Of a stretch of 51,372 bases of DNA, positions 27,279-36,420 are shown piece after piece. How positions within the stretch are numbered: position 1 is the stretch's first letter; every line of letters starts with the position of its first letter. The notes below the pieces were generated by a model that saw only the letters and a list, made by a program, of their open reading frames with translations, was not told the origin of the DNA and made no database searches. The position numbers and the translations under genes were made by a program. The stretch lies in the NCBI RefSeq assembly GCF_030272895.1, contig NZ_JALRNF010000043.1:1-51372 (forward strand). The letters are read 5' to 3'. The DNA is from Pseudomonas sp. BGr12 (lineage in GTDB: Bacteria > Pseudomonadota > Gammaproteobacteria > Pseudomonadales > Pseudomonadaceae).

Positions 27279-28241
27279 ATGCGTAAGTCATTGATGCGTA
27301 TGACATTGCGTCAACTTCAGATCTTCAACGAGGTCTGCGATTTGCGTTCCTACAGCCGGGCGGCCGAGGAAATGTCGCTGACGCAACCCGCCGTTAGTCT
27401 ACAGATCCGCCAACTCGAAGAACTGGTGGGTCAGCCGCTGTTCGAGTACGTCGGCAAGAAGCTCTACCTGACCGAAGCCGCCGAAGCCCTGCAACGGGCC
27501 AGCCGGGACATCTTCGGCCGCCTCGAAAGCCTCGACATGCAGCTCTCCGACATGCAGGGCTCGCTGCAGGGCCATTTGAAGCTGGCGGTGGAATCCAGCG
27601 CCAAGTACTTCGTGCCGCACCTGTTCGCCGCCTTCAAACGCCTGCACCCCGAAGTCAACCTGACCCTGACGGTGGTCAACCGCGCCCAGGCGATCCGCCG
27701 GCTTTCCGACAACCGCGACGACCTGATCATCATGTCCATGGTACCCCAGGACATGGGCCTGGAGTTCCTGCCGTTCCTCAACAACCCGATTGTCGCGGTG
27801 GCGCCACCGGATCATCCGTTGTGCAAGCTGGAAAAACTGCGCCTGCAGGACCTGGAGCCCCATACCCTGCTGATTCGCGAGCAAGGCTCGGGCACTCGCA
27901 AGGCCTGCGAGGAGTACTTCAAGGACAAGCGCGTGCACTTCACCCAGACCCTGGAAGTGGCCTCCACCGATGCCCAGCGCGAGTGCGTGGTGGCCGGCCT
28001 GGGTATCGCCCTGCTGACCCGCCATGCACTGAACCTGGAGCTGGCCACCGGCGTGCTGCGCGAACTACCGGTGGAGGAATTGCCGCTGTACCGCAGTTGG
28101 TGCGTGGTGCAATCCAAGGCCAAGCGGCAGTCGCCGGTGGCCTTGGCTTTTCTTGCGTTCATCCGTAGCGAACGTACGCAAATCAGCGCACTTGTTGAGC
28201 GTTTTTCGGGGAACTTGCCGCCGATACCTGCCACACATTGA
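27279..28241 (+). CDS. pycR: LysR-family regulator of pyruvate carboxylase (PycR-like)
   Basis: A 320-aa LTTR. The winged helix reads LRQLQIFNEVCDLRSYSRAA then LTQPAVSLQIRQLEELVGQP; the effector domain has normal length (PPDHPLCKLEKL, GLGIALLTRHALNLEL). It diverges from pycA as does PycR of P. aeruginosa, an established regulator of the pyc genes. The start at 27279 follows GCGGGAA; 27294 and 27300 are alternatives. Its last 59 bp overlap the 3' end of the antisense 72-aa gene. Confidence 0.88.
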   Translation: MRKSLMRMTLRQLQIFNEVCDLRSYSRAAEEMSLTQPAVSLQIRQLEELVGQPLFEYVGKKLYLTEAAEALQRASRDIFGRLESLDMQLSDMQGSLQGHLKLAVESSAKYFVPHLFAAFKRLHPEVNLTLTVVNRAQAIRRLSDNRDDLIIMSMVPQDMGLEFLPFLNNPIVAVAPPDHPLCKLEKLRLQDLEPHTLLIREQGSGTRKACEEYFKDKRVHFTQTLEVASTDAQRECVVAGLGIALLTRHALNLELATGVLRELPVEELPLYRSWCVVQSKAKRQSPVALAFLAFIRSERTQISALVERFSGNLPPIPATH

Positions 28242-28401
28242 TGGCCTGCAACTCGGGGTAATCGGCGATTTCCTGCAGCAGGCGACGCTGCTCGGAGTAG
28301 CTTTCGATCGCGCGGCGGAACTCCATGCGGCGCTGATCTTTCTCCTGCTGCTTGCGGGACTTGGCGCTGGGCTGATACGAGCCATCGAATTCACGAGCCA
28401 T
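28183..28401 (-). CDS. Small basic protein, PA3496-like family
   Basis: A 72-aa protein with a very charged helical core (KSRKQQEKDQRRMEFRRAIE then SYSEQRRLLQEIADYPEL). The KQQ-DQRRM-RRAIE pattern recalls the small PA3496 family, described in databases as putative envelope integrity proteins; the assignment is from memory and function is unproven. GGGAGA lies at good distance before the ATG. No signal peptide or membrane helix. The 3' end overlaps pycR by 59 bp on the opposite strand. Confidence 0.7.
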   Translation of the reverse strand: MAREFDGSYQPSAKSRKQQEKDQRRMEFRRAIESYSEQRRLLQEIADYPELQAINVWQVSAASSPKNAQQVR

Positions 28402-28492
28402 TGCATATCTCCCTGATCGAGTGCGGGAGTTTCAGCCTGACAAGGGGGCGTGACGGTTTGGCGGCGAGCCCATGACAAATCAATGAAAACCG

Positions 28493-28565
28493 CTGTGGGA
28501 GCGGGCTTGCCCGCGATTGCGATCTGTCAGCCACATCGCAATCGCGGGCAAGCCCGCTCCCACAG
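28493..28565. repeat. REP pair (variant arm)
   Basis: Two 31-nt arms (28493-28523, 28535-28565) in perfect inversion with 11 bp between. The arm is GGGAGCGGGCTTGCCCGCGA, one C shorter and with GGGAG instead of AGGAG relative to the other three REPs here. Confidence 0.9.
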
Positions 28566-28572
28566 GCAGGTA

Positions 28573-29439
28573 TCAGTCGTCCATCGCCTTCACGGACTTG
28601 GGCGACAGGCGCAGGCTGCGCAAGCTGCGCTTGACGCTCTTGAGGTGGTTGACCAGGCTCGGGCCGCGGGCCATGGCCACGCCCATGGCGAGCACATCGA
28701 TCACCACCAGGTGGGCGATACGCGACGTCAGCGGGGTGTAGATCTCGGTGTCTTCGTGCACGTCGATGGCCAGGTTGACCGTCGACAGCTCGGCCAGCGG
28801 CGTCTGGCTCGGGCACAGGGTGATCAGCGTGGCGCCGCTTTCACGCACCAGGTTGGCGGTGATCAGCAGGTCCTTGGAACGCCCCGACTGGGAAATGCAG
28901 ATGGCCACATCGCCAGGCTTGAGGGTGACCGCCGACATCGCCTGCATGTGCGGGTCGGAATAGGCCGCCGCGGTCAGCAGCAGGCGGAAGAACTTGTGCT
29001 GGGCATCGGCCGCCACCGCGCCTGAGGCGCCAAAGCCGTAGAACTCGACGCGCTGGGCCTGGGCCATGGCGCTCACCGCGCGCTGCAGGGCCTGGGGATC
29101 GAGATGCTCGCGCACCTCCATCAGGGTATGCAGGGTGGTGTCGAAGATCTTCAGGCTGTAGTCGGCAACCGAGTCGTCTTCATGAATGGCGAACTGGCCG
29201 AAGCTGGCACCGGCCGCCAGGCTCTGGGCCAGCTTGAGCTTGAGGTCCTGGAACCCGGAGCAACCGATCGCACGGCAAAAGCGCACGATGGTCGGCTCGC
29301 TGATACCAACGCTATGGGCAAGATCGGCCATGGAGCTGTGCATGACGGCTGCGGGATCCAGCAGCACGTGATCGGCAACCTTCAGTTCCGATTTGCGTAG
29401 CAGATGGCGCGACTGGGCGATGTGTTGCAACAGATTCAA
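28573..29439 (-). CDS. RpiR/HexR-family transcriptional regulator
   Basis: A 288-aa protein: N-terminal RpiR helix-turn-helix (LAHSVGISEPTIVRFCRAIG) and C-terminal SIS sugar-phosphate-binding domain (VEFYGFGASGAVAADAQHKF, DVAICISQSGRSKDLL). HexR of Pseudomonas controls zwf, eda and gap genes and is released by KDPG. Here it diverges from a zwf gene, with a perfect palindrome between them. The predicted start is TTG at 29439; no good upstream ATG exists. It may be a HexR paralogue rather than HexR itself because pgl and eda are absent. Confidence 0.88.
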   Translation of the reverse strand: MNLLQHIAQSRHLLRKSELKVADHVLLDPAAVMHSSMADLAHSVGISEPTIVRFCRAIGCSGFQDLKLKLAQSLAAGASFGQFAIHEDDSVADYSLKIFDTTLHTLMEVREHLDPQALQRAVSAMAQAQRVEFYGFGASGAVAADAQHKFFRLLLTAAAYSDPHMQAMSAVTLKPGDVAICISQSGRSKDLLITANLVRESGATLITLCPSQTPLAELSTVNLAIDVHEDTEIYTPLTSRIAHLVVIDVLAMGVAMARGPSLVNHLKSVKRSLRSLRLSPKSVKAMDD

Positions 29440-29483
29440 GGGCAGGACTCGGTTATGATCGACTGACCGGGTTGTAGCTTTCT

Positions 29484-29498
29484 TGTAGTTATACTACA
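29484..29498. promoter_or_regulatory. RpiR/HexR-type operator before zwf
   Basis: TGTAGT-TAT-ACTACA, a perfect dyad of 6-bp arms with a 3-nt centre, midway between the divergent regulator and zwf. It fits the interrupted TTGT...ACAA layout reported for HexR. A further TTGTAG half-site is at 29472-29477. Confidence 0.65.
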
Positions 29499-29533
29499 TG
29501 ACCGGCGACCCGCCCAGCTAAACGAACAGGAGA

Positions 29534-30985
29534 GTGGTGGTATTGACTATCCCTTGCGACATCATGGTATTCGGCGGCACCGGTGATCTGGCCCTGAACA
29601 AACTGCTTCCGGCGCTCTACCACCTGTATCGCGAGGGGCGCCTGCACAATGCCGTGCGCATCATTGCCCTGGCGCGGCGCAACCTGCCACGTGGTGAATT
29701 TCTCAAGCTCGTCGAACGCCGCTGCCGGGCCCAGATTGCCCGCAACGACTTCGACGAGGAGGTCTGGGCGCGTTTTTCCGCCCGCCTGGACTACTTCCCC
29801 ATGGATGCCTCGCAGAGTGCCGACTTCGGCCGCCTGGCGCGTTTTCTCGGCGAACCCGGCGGCCTGACCCGGGTTTACTACCTGGCCACCGCCCCCAACC
29901 TGTTCGTGCCCATCGCCAACCACATGAAAATCGCCGGGCTGGCCGACAGCGAAGCACGCATTGTCCTCGAGAAGCCCATCGGCCACTCCCTGGAATCGGC
30001 CACCGCGATCAACCAGGCGATCAGCGAAGTGTTCGCCGAGCCGCAGGTGTTTCGCATCGACCATTACCTGGGCAAGGAAACCGTGCAGAACCTCATGGCC
30101 CTGCGCTTTGCCAATGCCCTGCTGGAACCGGTGTGGCGCAACAACCAGGTCGACCACGTGCAGATCAGCGTCTGCGAAACCCTGGGTGTGGAAAACCGTG
30201 GCGCCTACTACGACCGTGCCGGCGCGACCCGCGATATGCTGCAGAACCACCTGTTGCAACTGCTCTGCCTGGTGGCCATGGAGCCGCCGGCGCAGTTCGA
30301 AGCTGAAGCGGTGCGCGATGAAAAGGTCAAGATCCTCAAGGCCCTCAAGCCCATTCGCGGCCAGGACGTGCAGGACAAGACCGTGCGCGGCCAGTACAGC
30401 GCCGGGAAGATCGGCGGCCAGGAAGTGCCGGCCTACTACTTCGAGAAAGATGTCGACAACGACAGCGATACTGAGACCTTCGTCGCCGTAGAAGCGCATA
30501 TCGACAACTGGCGCTGGGCCGGCGTGCCCTTCTACCTGCGCACCGGCAAACGCCTGGCCAAGCGCTCCTCGCAGATCGTCATCCAGTTCAAGCCGGTACC
30601 CCACCGCCTGTTCGACGGCGACCAGGCCAACCAACTGCTGATCCAGCTACAACCGGATGAGCGCATCAGCCTGCAGATGATGACCAAGACCCCGGGCAAG
30701 GGCATGCGCCTGGAGCCGGTGGAACTGAACCTCAACCTGGCCCAGGTGTTCGGCCAGACCCGCCGCTGGGACGCCTACGAGCGCTTGCTGCTGGATGTGC
30801 TGGAAGGTGACTCGACGCTGTTCATGCGCCGTGACGAGGTCGAGGCGGCCTGGGCCTGGGTCGACCCGATCCTCACCGGCTGGCAGGAGCATTTCCAGGC
30901 CCCGCGGCCCTACCACGCCGGCTCCAACGGGCCGGACCAGGCCCACAGCCTGCTCGCGCACCAGGGGCGCGCCTGGCACCTCTAG
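29534..30985 (+). CDS. zwf: Glucose-6-phosphate dehydrogenase
   Basis: A 480-483-aa enzyme oxidising glucose-6-phosphate to 6-phosphogluconolactone, feeding the Entner-Doudoroff and pentose-phosphate routes. The nucleotide-binding loop is FGGTGDLALNKLLPALY and the catalytic segment is RIDHYLGKETVQNLMALRFA. The start is uncertain: GTG 29534, GTG 29537 or TTG 29543 follow the AGGAG at 29528-29532. No pgl or eda gene follows, unlike the main zwf operon of P. putida, so this is probably an additional isozyme. Its TAG stop shares CTAG with the convergent gene. Confidence 0.95.
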   Translation: MVVLTIPCDIMVFGGTGDLALNKLLPALYHLYREGRLHNAVRIIALARRNLPRGEFLKLVERRCRAQIARNDFDEEVWARFSARLDYFPMDASQSADFGRLARFLGEPGGLTRVYYLATAPNLFVPIANHMKIAGLADSEARIVLEKPIGHSLESATAINQAISEVFAEPQVFRIDHYLGKETVQNLMALRFANALLEPVWRNNQVDHVQISVCETLGVENRGAYYDRAGATRDMLQNHLLQLLCLVAMEPPAQFEAEAVRDEKVKILKALKPIRGQDVQDKTVRGQYSAGKIGGQEVPAYYFEKDVDNDSDTETFVAVEAHIDNWRWAGVPFYLRTGKRLAKRSSQIVIQFKPVPHRLFDGDQANQLLIQLQPDERISLQMMTKTPGKGMRLEPVELNLNLAQVFGQTRRWDAYERLLLDVLEGDSTLFMRRDEVEAAWAWVDPILTGWQEHFQAPRPYHAGSNGPDQAHSLLAHQGRAWHL

Positions 30986-33852
30986 ATGCTGTAGTCGGCG
31001 CACAGCAGGCCCACCAGCTCTGTAGCCGGTACCGGCCGGCTGATCAGGTAGCCCTGCACCTCGTTGCAGCCCTGCTCGCGCAGGAATTGCAGTTGTTCGA
31101 GGGTTTCGACACCCTCGGCAACCACCTTCAGGTTCAGGCTCTTGGCCATGACGATGATTGCCCGGGTGATGGCGGCATCTTCACTGCCCACGGCCAGGCC
31201 ACGGATGAAGGCCTGGTCGATCTTCACATAGTCCACCGGGAAGCGCTTGAGGTAGCTCAGCGATGAATAGCCGGTGCCGAAGTCATCGATGGCCAGCTTC
31301 ACTCCAAGGTCATGCAACTGGCGGAAGGTGGAAATGATGTGCTCGACGCTGTCGAGCAACTGGCTTTCGGTCAGTTCCAGCTCCAGCAAATGCGGGGCCA
31401 GGCCGCTTTCATCGAGGACCTGGCGCACCAGGCTGACCAGCTTGCCCTGGCGTAGCTGATACACCGACAGGTTGACCGAGACACGAATCGGCTCCAGGCC
31501 CTGGCGCTGCCACTCACAGGCCTGCCAGCAGGCCTGGCGCAACACGAACTCGCCCATGGGCGCGATCAGCCCGGTTTCTTCGGCCAGGCCGATGAAATCC
31601 CCCGGCGGCACCATGCCCCACTGAGGATGCTGCCAGCGCACCAGCGCCTCGGCTGCGTGCAGGCGCCCGGTGGCCAGGCACAGTTTGGGCTGGTAGTAGA
31701 CCTGCAACTGACGCTCTTCGATGGCCTTGCGCAGCTGGTTCTCCAGTTGCAGGCGTTGCAGGGTACTGGCCTGCAGGCTCTCGGTATAGAACTGGAAGTT
31801 GTCGCCACCCAGGTGCTTGGCGTGCTGCATGGCCATGTTGGCCTGGCCGACCAGCGCCGTGACGTCACGGCTGCTATCGGACAACAGGCTGATGCCCACC
31901 GAGGCGCTGATCACCAGCTCGTGGCCATCGACGCGCAACGGCACCCGCAGCTTGTCGAGCAAGCGGGTGGTCACCCGTACCAGGCTCGACAGGTTGGTAT
32001 AGCCATCGAACAGCACCGAGAATTCATCACCAGACAGGCGCGCCACCGTGTCCGCTTCAGGCATGGCGTTGCCGATGCGCTGGGCCATGCGCTTGAGCAA
32101 CTGGTCGGCCATTTCATGGCCCAGGCTGTCGTTGAGCAGCTTGAAGCGGTCCAGATCGATATGCAGCAGTGCCAGGCCCCGGCCACTCAGGCGTACGCGC
32201 TGGCTGGCCTCGTGCAGGCGCAGGCGGAACAGCGCCCGGTTGGCGAGCCCGGTCAGCTCGTCGTAATGAGCCAGGTAGCGCAGGCGCTCTTCTGATTTGC
32301 GCCGGGCCGACAGGTCGGTGAAAAAGCCGACAATGCTGCTGATAGTGCCGTGCGCGTCGCGTACGCCGTTGAGCTGCAGCCATTGGGGGTACAACTCGCC
32401 GCTCTTGCGCGCCTCGACCAGTTCGCCTTCCCAACTGCCGTGCTGCTCCAGCGCCTGCTCGATCGCCTGGTAATGGCGCCAGGCATCGCGACTGCACGGC
32501 AACTCCAGCAACCTGCCGCCGAGCAACTCTTCACGCACATAGCCGGTAACCCGGCAGAACGCCTGGTTGACCGCCAGCAGGTTGAAGTCCGGGTCGAGAA
32601 TGACGATGCCTTCGCGGGCGGCTTCGAACACCGTGGCCGCCAGCCGCTGTTGTTCCTCCTGGGCCTTGCGCGCGCTGATATCGCGGCGCGTGCCGAGCAT
32701 GCGCAGCACGCGCCCGCTGGCATCGTGCTCGATCGCCCGGCCACGGTCCTCGATCCAGCACCAGTGGCCCTGGCCGTGGCGAATGCGGTACTCGATGCGA
32801 TAGTCCTCGGTGCGCCCCTTCAGGTGTTCGACCAGGGTCCGTTTGAGCAGCGGCAAGTCCTGCGGGTGCAGGCGCGGCTTGAGGTGCACTTCCATTTCCT
32901 GGACCAGCCCGGGGTCCAGGCCGAACAGTTCATGCAGCTGGGTATGGTGGATTTCGTCGGTCTCCAGGTTCCAGTCCCACAGCCCCAGTTCGCTCGCCTC
33001 AAGGGCCTGGGCCAGGCGTTGCTCGCTCTTGCGCAGAGCCCGGTTGGCCCGGTCCAGTTCCTCGCTGCGCTGGGCAACCCGCGATTCCAGGCCTGCCTGG
33101 GCCTCGCGCAATTGTTCCTCGATCAGCCGCCGCTGCTGCACTTCGCCGGCCAGCGCCTGGTTGAGCCGCTCGCTACGCGCCTGGGCCGATTGCAGGTGGT
33201 CGATCAGCGCCTGGTTCTGGAATCGCCTGAGCAACCCGCCTTCGATCAGCCGATTGACCTGCCAGGCCACCACCAGCAAGGCGCCCAGCACAATCAGGCC
33301 GAGCCAGCCCCAGCCTTGTGGGCGTGGGTCACCCTGCCAGAACAGGAAAGCGATGGGCGGCAGCAGGCAGGGCAAGGTAAAGCTGAGAAAGGCCGGCAGG
33401 CTGACGGCGTAGGCGATACTGGCGGACAGGGTCGCTGCCCCCAGCAAGCCGAACACCCAGGCCTGCTGCACGAAGTTGTCCACAGGGACCAGGGCAATCG
33501 CCGCACTGGCCAGGGTCAGGCCGCTGAACGCCGAACCGAACAGGAACATGCGCCGCCAGATCGGCTGGGCCTGGCGTTCGGGCATGGCGGAATCGAAGGC
33601 GGCGACCTGAATGACCCGCAATGCCACCAGAGCGGTCAACCAGACCACCCAGACGCTGACCAGCAGGTAACGTGCAGGGCTCCAGAGCAGCCAGGCACAG
33701 ACCAGGCCGTTGAGCAGCATCAACAAGGTGGGTAGCAACGAGCCTTGGTAAAGCAAGCGGGTGCGCTCTACCGCCAGTTGCGTGGCGAACTGTTTGCGGA
33801 TACTTCCACGAGACTGCAGAGGCACGCCGACGGCGTCGCAAGCGGATGTCAT
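30982..33852 (-). CDS. Membrane PAS-GGDEF-EAL c-di-GMP signalling protein
   Basis: About 956 aa. Five to six membrane helices (~35-230) precede a coiled coil (~235-310), two PAS domains (~315-550), a GGDEF domain (~565-720) and an EAL domain (~735-956). The GGDEF motif reads SGDEF and the RxxD inhibitory site is missing, so cyclase activity is doubtful. The EAL domain keeps EALVRW and DDFGTGYSSLSYL, so phosphodiesterase activity is likely. ATG at 33852 is chosen although its ribosome site is weak; 33897 is an alternative. The stop overlaps that of zwf. Confidence 0.9.
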   Translation of the reverse strand: MTSACDAVGVPLQSRGSIRKQFATQLAVERTRLLYQGSLLPTLLMLLNGLVCAWLLWSPARYLLVSVWVVWLTALVALRVIQVAAFDSAMPERQAQPIWRRMFLFGSAFSGLTLASAAIALVPVDNFVQQAWVFGLLGAATLSASIAYAVSLPAFLSFTLPCLLPPIAFLFWQGDPRPQGWGWLGLIVLGALLVVAWQVNRLIEGGLLRRFQNQALIDHLQSAQARSERLNQALAGEVQQRRLIEEQLREAQAGLESRVAQRSEELDRANRALRKSEQRLAQALEASELGLWDWNLETDEIHHTQLHELFGLDPGLVQEMEVHLKPRLHPQDLPLLKRTLVEHLKGRTEDYRIEYRIRHGQGHWCWIEDRGRAIEHDASGRVLRMLGTRRDISARKAQEEQQRLAATVFEAAREGIVILDPDFNLLAVNQAFCRVTGYVREELLGGRLLELPCSRDAWRHYQAIEQALEQHGSWEGELVEARKSGELYPQWLQLNGVRDAHGTISSIVGFFTDLSARRKSEERLRYLAHYDELTGLANRALFRLRLHEASQRVRLSGRGLALLHIDLDRFKLLNDSLGHEMADQLLKRMAQRIGNAMPEADTVARLSGDEFSVLFDGYTNLSSLVRVTTRLLDKLRVPLRVDGHELVISASVGISLLSDSSRDVTALVGQANMAMQHAKHLGGDNFQFYTESLQASTLQRLQLENQLRKAIEERQLQVYYQPKLCLATGRLHAAEALVRWQHPQWGMVPPGDFIGLAEETGLIAPMGEFVLRQACWQACEWQRQGLEPIRVSVNLSVYQLRQGKLVSLVRQVLDESGLAPHLLELELTESQLLDSVEHIISTFRQLHDLGVKLAIDDFGTGYSSLSYLKRFPVDYVKIDQAFIRGLAVGSEDAAITRAIIVMAKSLNLKVVAEGVETLEQLQFLREQGCNEVQGYLISRPVPATELVGLLCADYSI

Positions 33853-34076
33853 AGGCAATGTTCTTGTAATGGTTAGCCCTAAACGTGCACGGAGCATACA
33901 CAAGCGAAGGCTTGGGCCAAACTGCTCTGGATCATTAATTCATCGGCGTAATTTTCCGACGACAAGCGCTCAAGCGCACAGGCGCTGGGCTGCAGCCGAT
34001 GACCGGCCGGTCGTCAGGGGCAAGTTTTTCTACTGTATATTTGCCCAAGGGTTGTCTGCGCCCCTAAAATGGCCGG

Positions 34077-36260
34077 ATGCGCGATGATCTCTCTCTCCTG
34101 TTGAACTCCCTCAACGATGCCCAACGTCAGGCGGTAGCCGCCTCCGTGGGTCGTCAGTTGGTCCTGGCCGGTGCCGGCTCCGGCAAGACCCGTGTGCTGG
34201 TGCACCGCATCGCCTGGTTGATCCAGGTCGAGCAGGCCTCGCCGCACTCGATCCTGTCGGTGACCTTCACCAACAAGGCCGCCGCCGAGATGCGCCAGCG
34301 TATCGAACAGCTGATGGGCATCAACCCGGCCGGCATGTGGGTGGGCACCTTCCACGGCCTGGCGCACCGCCTGCTGCGCGCGCACTGGCAGGAAGCCGGG
34401 CTGAACCAGAACTTCCAGATCCTCGACAGCGACGACCAGCAGCGCCTGGTCAAGCGGGTGATCCGCGAGCTGGGGCTGGATGAACAACGCTGGCCGGCAC
34501 GCCAGGCCCAGTGGTTCATCAACGGCCAGAAAGACGAGGGCCTGCGCCCACAACACATCCAGGCCAGCGGCGACCTGTACCTGGGCACCATGCGCAGCAT
34601 CTATGAGGCCTACGAGGCAGCCTGCCAGCGGGCCGGCGTCATCGACTTCTCCGAGCTGCTGCTGCGCGCCCTGGACCTGTGGCGCGACCATCCCGGCCTG
34701 CTGGAGCATTACCAGCGCCGCTTCCGCCACCTGCTGGTGGACGAGTTCCAGGACACCAACGCCGTGCAGTACGCCTGGTTGCGCCTGCTGGCCAAGGGTG
34801 GCGACAGCCTGATGGTGGTGGGCGACGACGACCAGTCCATCTACGGCTGGCGCGGTGCCAAGATCGAGAACATCCACCAGTACAGCGCCGACTTCCCCGA
34901 CGCCGAACTGATCCGCCTGGAGCAGAACTACCGCTCCACCGCCGGCATCCTCAAGGCCGCCAACGCCCTGATCGCCAACAACAGCGGACGCCTGGGCAAG
35001 GAACTGTGGACCGACGGTGGCGACGGCGAGCCCTTGAGCCTGTACGCCGCGTTCAACGAACACGATGAAGCGCGCTATGTGGTCGAGACCATCGAAAGCG
35101 TGCTCAAGACCGGCCTTGCCCGCAGCGACATCGCCATCCTCTACCGTTCCAACGCCCAGTCGCGGGTGCTTGAAGAAGCCCTGCTGCGCGAGCGCATCCC
35201 CTACCGTATCTACGGTGGCCAGCGCTTCTTCGAACGGGCCGAGATCAAGAACGCCATGGCCTACCTGCGCCTGCTCGAAGGCCGCGGCAACGACGCGGCC
35301 CTGGAGCGGGTGATCAACGTGCCGCCACGGGGCATCGGCGAGAAAACCGTCGAGGCGATTCGCGACCACGCCCGCCACGCCCAGGTGTCGATGTGGGAAT
35401 CGATGAGCCTGCTGATCGCCAACAAGGCCCTCAAGGGCCGTGCCGCCGGCGCCCTGGCCGCGTTCATCGAGCTGATCGAGAACCTCGCCGCCAAGGTCCT
35501 GGACATGCCGTTGCACCTGATGACCCAGACGGTCATCGAGCAATCCGGGCTGATCATCTATCACCAGGAAGAAAAAGGTGAAAAGGGCCAGGCACGGGTA
35601 GAAAACCTCGAGGAACTGGTCAGCGCCGCGCGCAACTTCGAAAGCAGCGAAGACGACGCCGACCTGTCGCCATTGTCGGCGTTCCTCGGCCATGCCTCGC
35701 TGGAGGCCGGCGATGCCCAGGCCGACGAGCATGAAGACAGCATCCAGCTGATGACCCTGCACAGTGCCAAGGGCCTGGAATTCCCCTATGTGTTCCTGGT
35801 CGGCATGGAAGAAGGCCTGTTCCCGCACAAGATGAGCCTGGAAGAGCCCGGCCGCCTGGAAGAGGAACGCCGCCTGGCCTACGTCGGTATCACCCGGGCC
35901 ATGCAGCAACTGGTGATGACCTACGCCGAAACCCGTCGGCTTTACGGCAGCGAAACCTACAACAAGGTTTCCCGCTTCGTACGCGAGATTCCGGCGGGGC
36001 TGATCCAGGAAGTGCGCCTGTCCAACAGCGTCAGCCGTCCGTTCGGTGCCGCGCAGAAGACCAGCGCCAGCAGCCTGTTCGCCAACGCCAACATTCCGCA
36101 AACCGCCTTCAACCTGGGCCAGCGCGTGCAGCATGCGGTGTTCGGCGAGGGTGTGATCCTCAATTTCGAAGGCTCCGGCGCCCAGGCACGGGTGCAGGTC
36201 AATTTCGCCGAAGGCAGCAAGTGGCTGATGCTCGGCTACGCCAAGCTGGAAGCCTTGTAG
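34077..36260 (+). CDS. uvrD: DNA helicase II UvrD
   Basis: A 727-aa SF1A 3'-5' helicase for nucleotide-excision and mismatch repair. Motifs in order: LLNSLNDAQRQAV (Q motif), GAGSGKT (Walker A), VDEFQDTNAVQY (DExx box), GDDDQSIYGWRGA (motif III), QNYRSTAGIL (IV), LMTLHSAKGLEFPYVFLVGM (V) and YVGITRAM (VI). The C-terminal Tudor-like segment GQRVQHAVFGEGVILNFEG is intact. The stop codon TAG at 36258-36260 is part of a REP arm. Confidence 0.97.
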   Translation: MRDDLSLLLNSLNDAQRQAVAASVGRQLVLAGAGSGKTRVLVHRIAWLIQVEQASPHSILSVTFTNKAAAEMRQRIEQLMGINPAGMWVGTFHGLAHRLLRAHWQEAGLNQNFQILDSDDQQRLVKRVIRELGLDEQRWPARQAQWFINGQKDEGLRPQHIQASGDLYLGTMRSIYEAYEAACQRAGVIDFSELLLRALDLWRDHPGLLEHYQRRFRHLLVDEFQDTNAVQYAWLRLLAKGGDSLMVVGDDDQSIYGWRGAKIENIHQYSADFPDAELIRLEQNYRSTAGILKAANALIANNSGRLGKELWTDGGDGEPLSLYAAFNEHDEARYVVETIESVLKTGLARSDIAILYRSNAQSRVLEEALLRERIPYRIYGGQRFFERAEIKNAMAYLRLLEGRGNDAALERVINVPPRGIGEKTVEAIRDHARHAQVSMWESMSLLIANKALKGRAAGALAAFIELIENLAAKVLDMPLHLMTQTVIEQSGLIIYHQEEKGEKGQARVENLEELVSAARNFESSEDDADLSPLSAFLGHASLEAGDAQADEHEDSIQLMTLHSAKGLEFPYVFLVGMEEGLFPHKMSLEEPGRLEEERRLAYVGITRAMQQLVMTYAETRRLYGSETYNKVSRFVREIPAGLIQEVRLSNSVSRPFGAAQKTSASSLFANANIPQTAFNLGQRVQHAVFGEGVILNFEGSGAQARVQVNFAEGSKWLMLGYAKLEAL

Positions 36261-36329
36261 GAGCGGGCTTGCCCCGCGATCGCGTGCGGTCAGACGCATC
36301 CCATCGCGGGGCAAGCCCGCTCCTACAAG
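36254..36329. repeat. REP pair overlapping the uvrD stop codon
   Basis: Two 27-nt arms (36254-36280 and 36303-36329) in perfect inversion with 22 bp between. The GTAG within the first arm supplies the uvrD stop. Confidence 0.93.
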
Positions 36330-36420
36330 CAAAAGCTGGAAACATTATGGCGCTGGTCATGTGTCCTACAACCTGTGCACCATGACGCGCGTGCAATCCA
36401 CAAAACGGGAATACCCTTCT

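Noticed and set aside
29690..29702. CCACGTGG in zwf as another parS site
   Set aside because: Only the central bases match; the GTTC/GAAC arms are absent.
34014..36332. A 772-aa minus-strand ORF opposite uvrD
   Set aside because: Antisense shadow with biased composition; it runs through the REP element and uvrD is certain.
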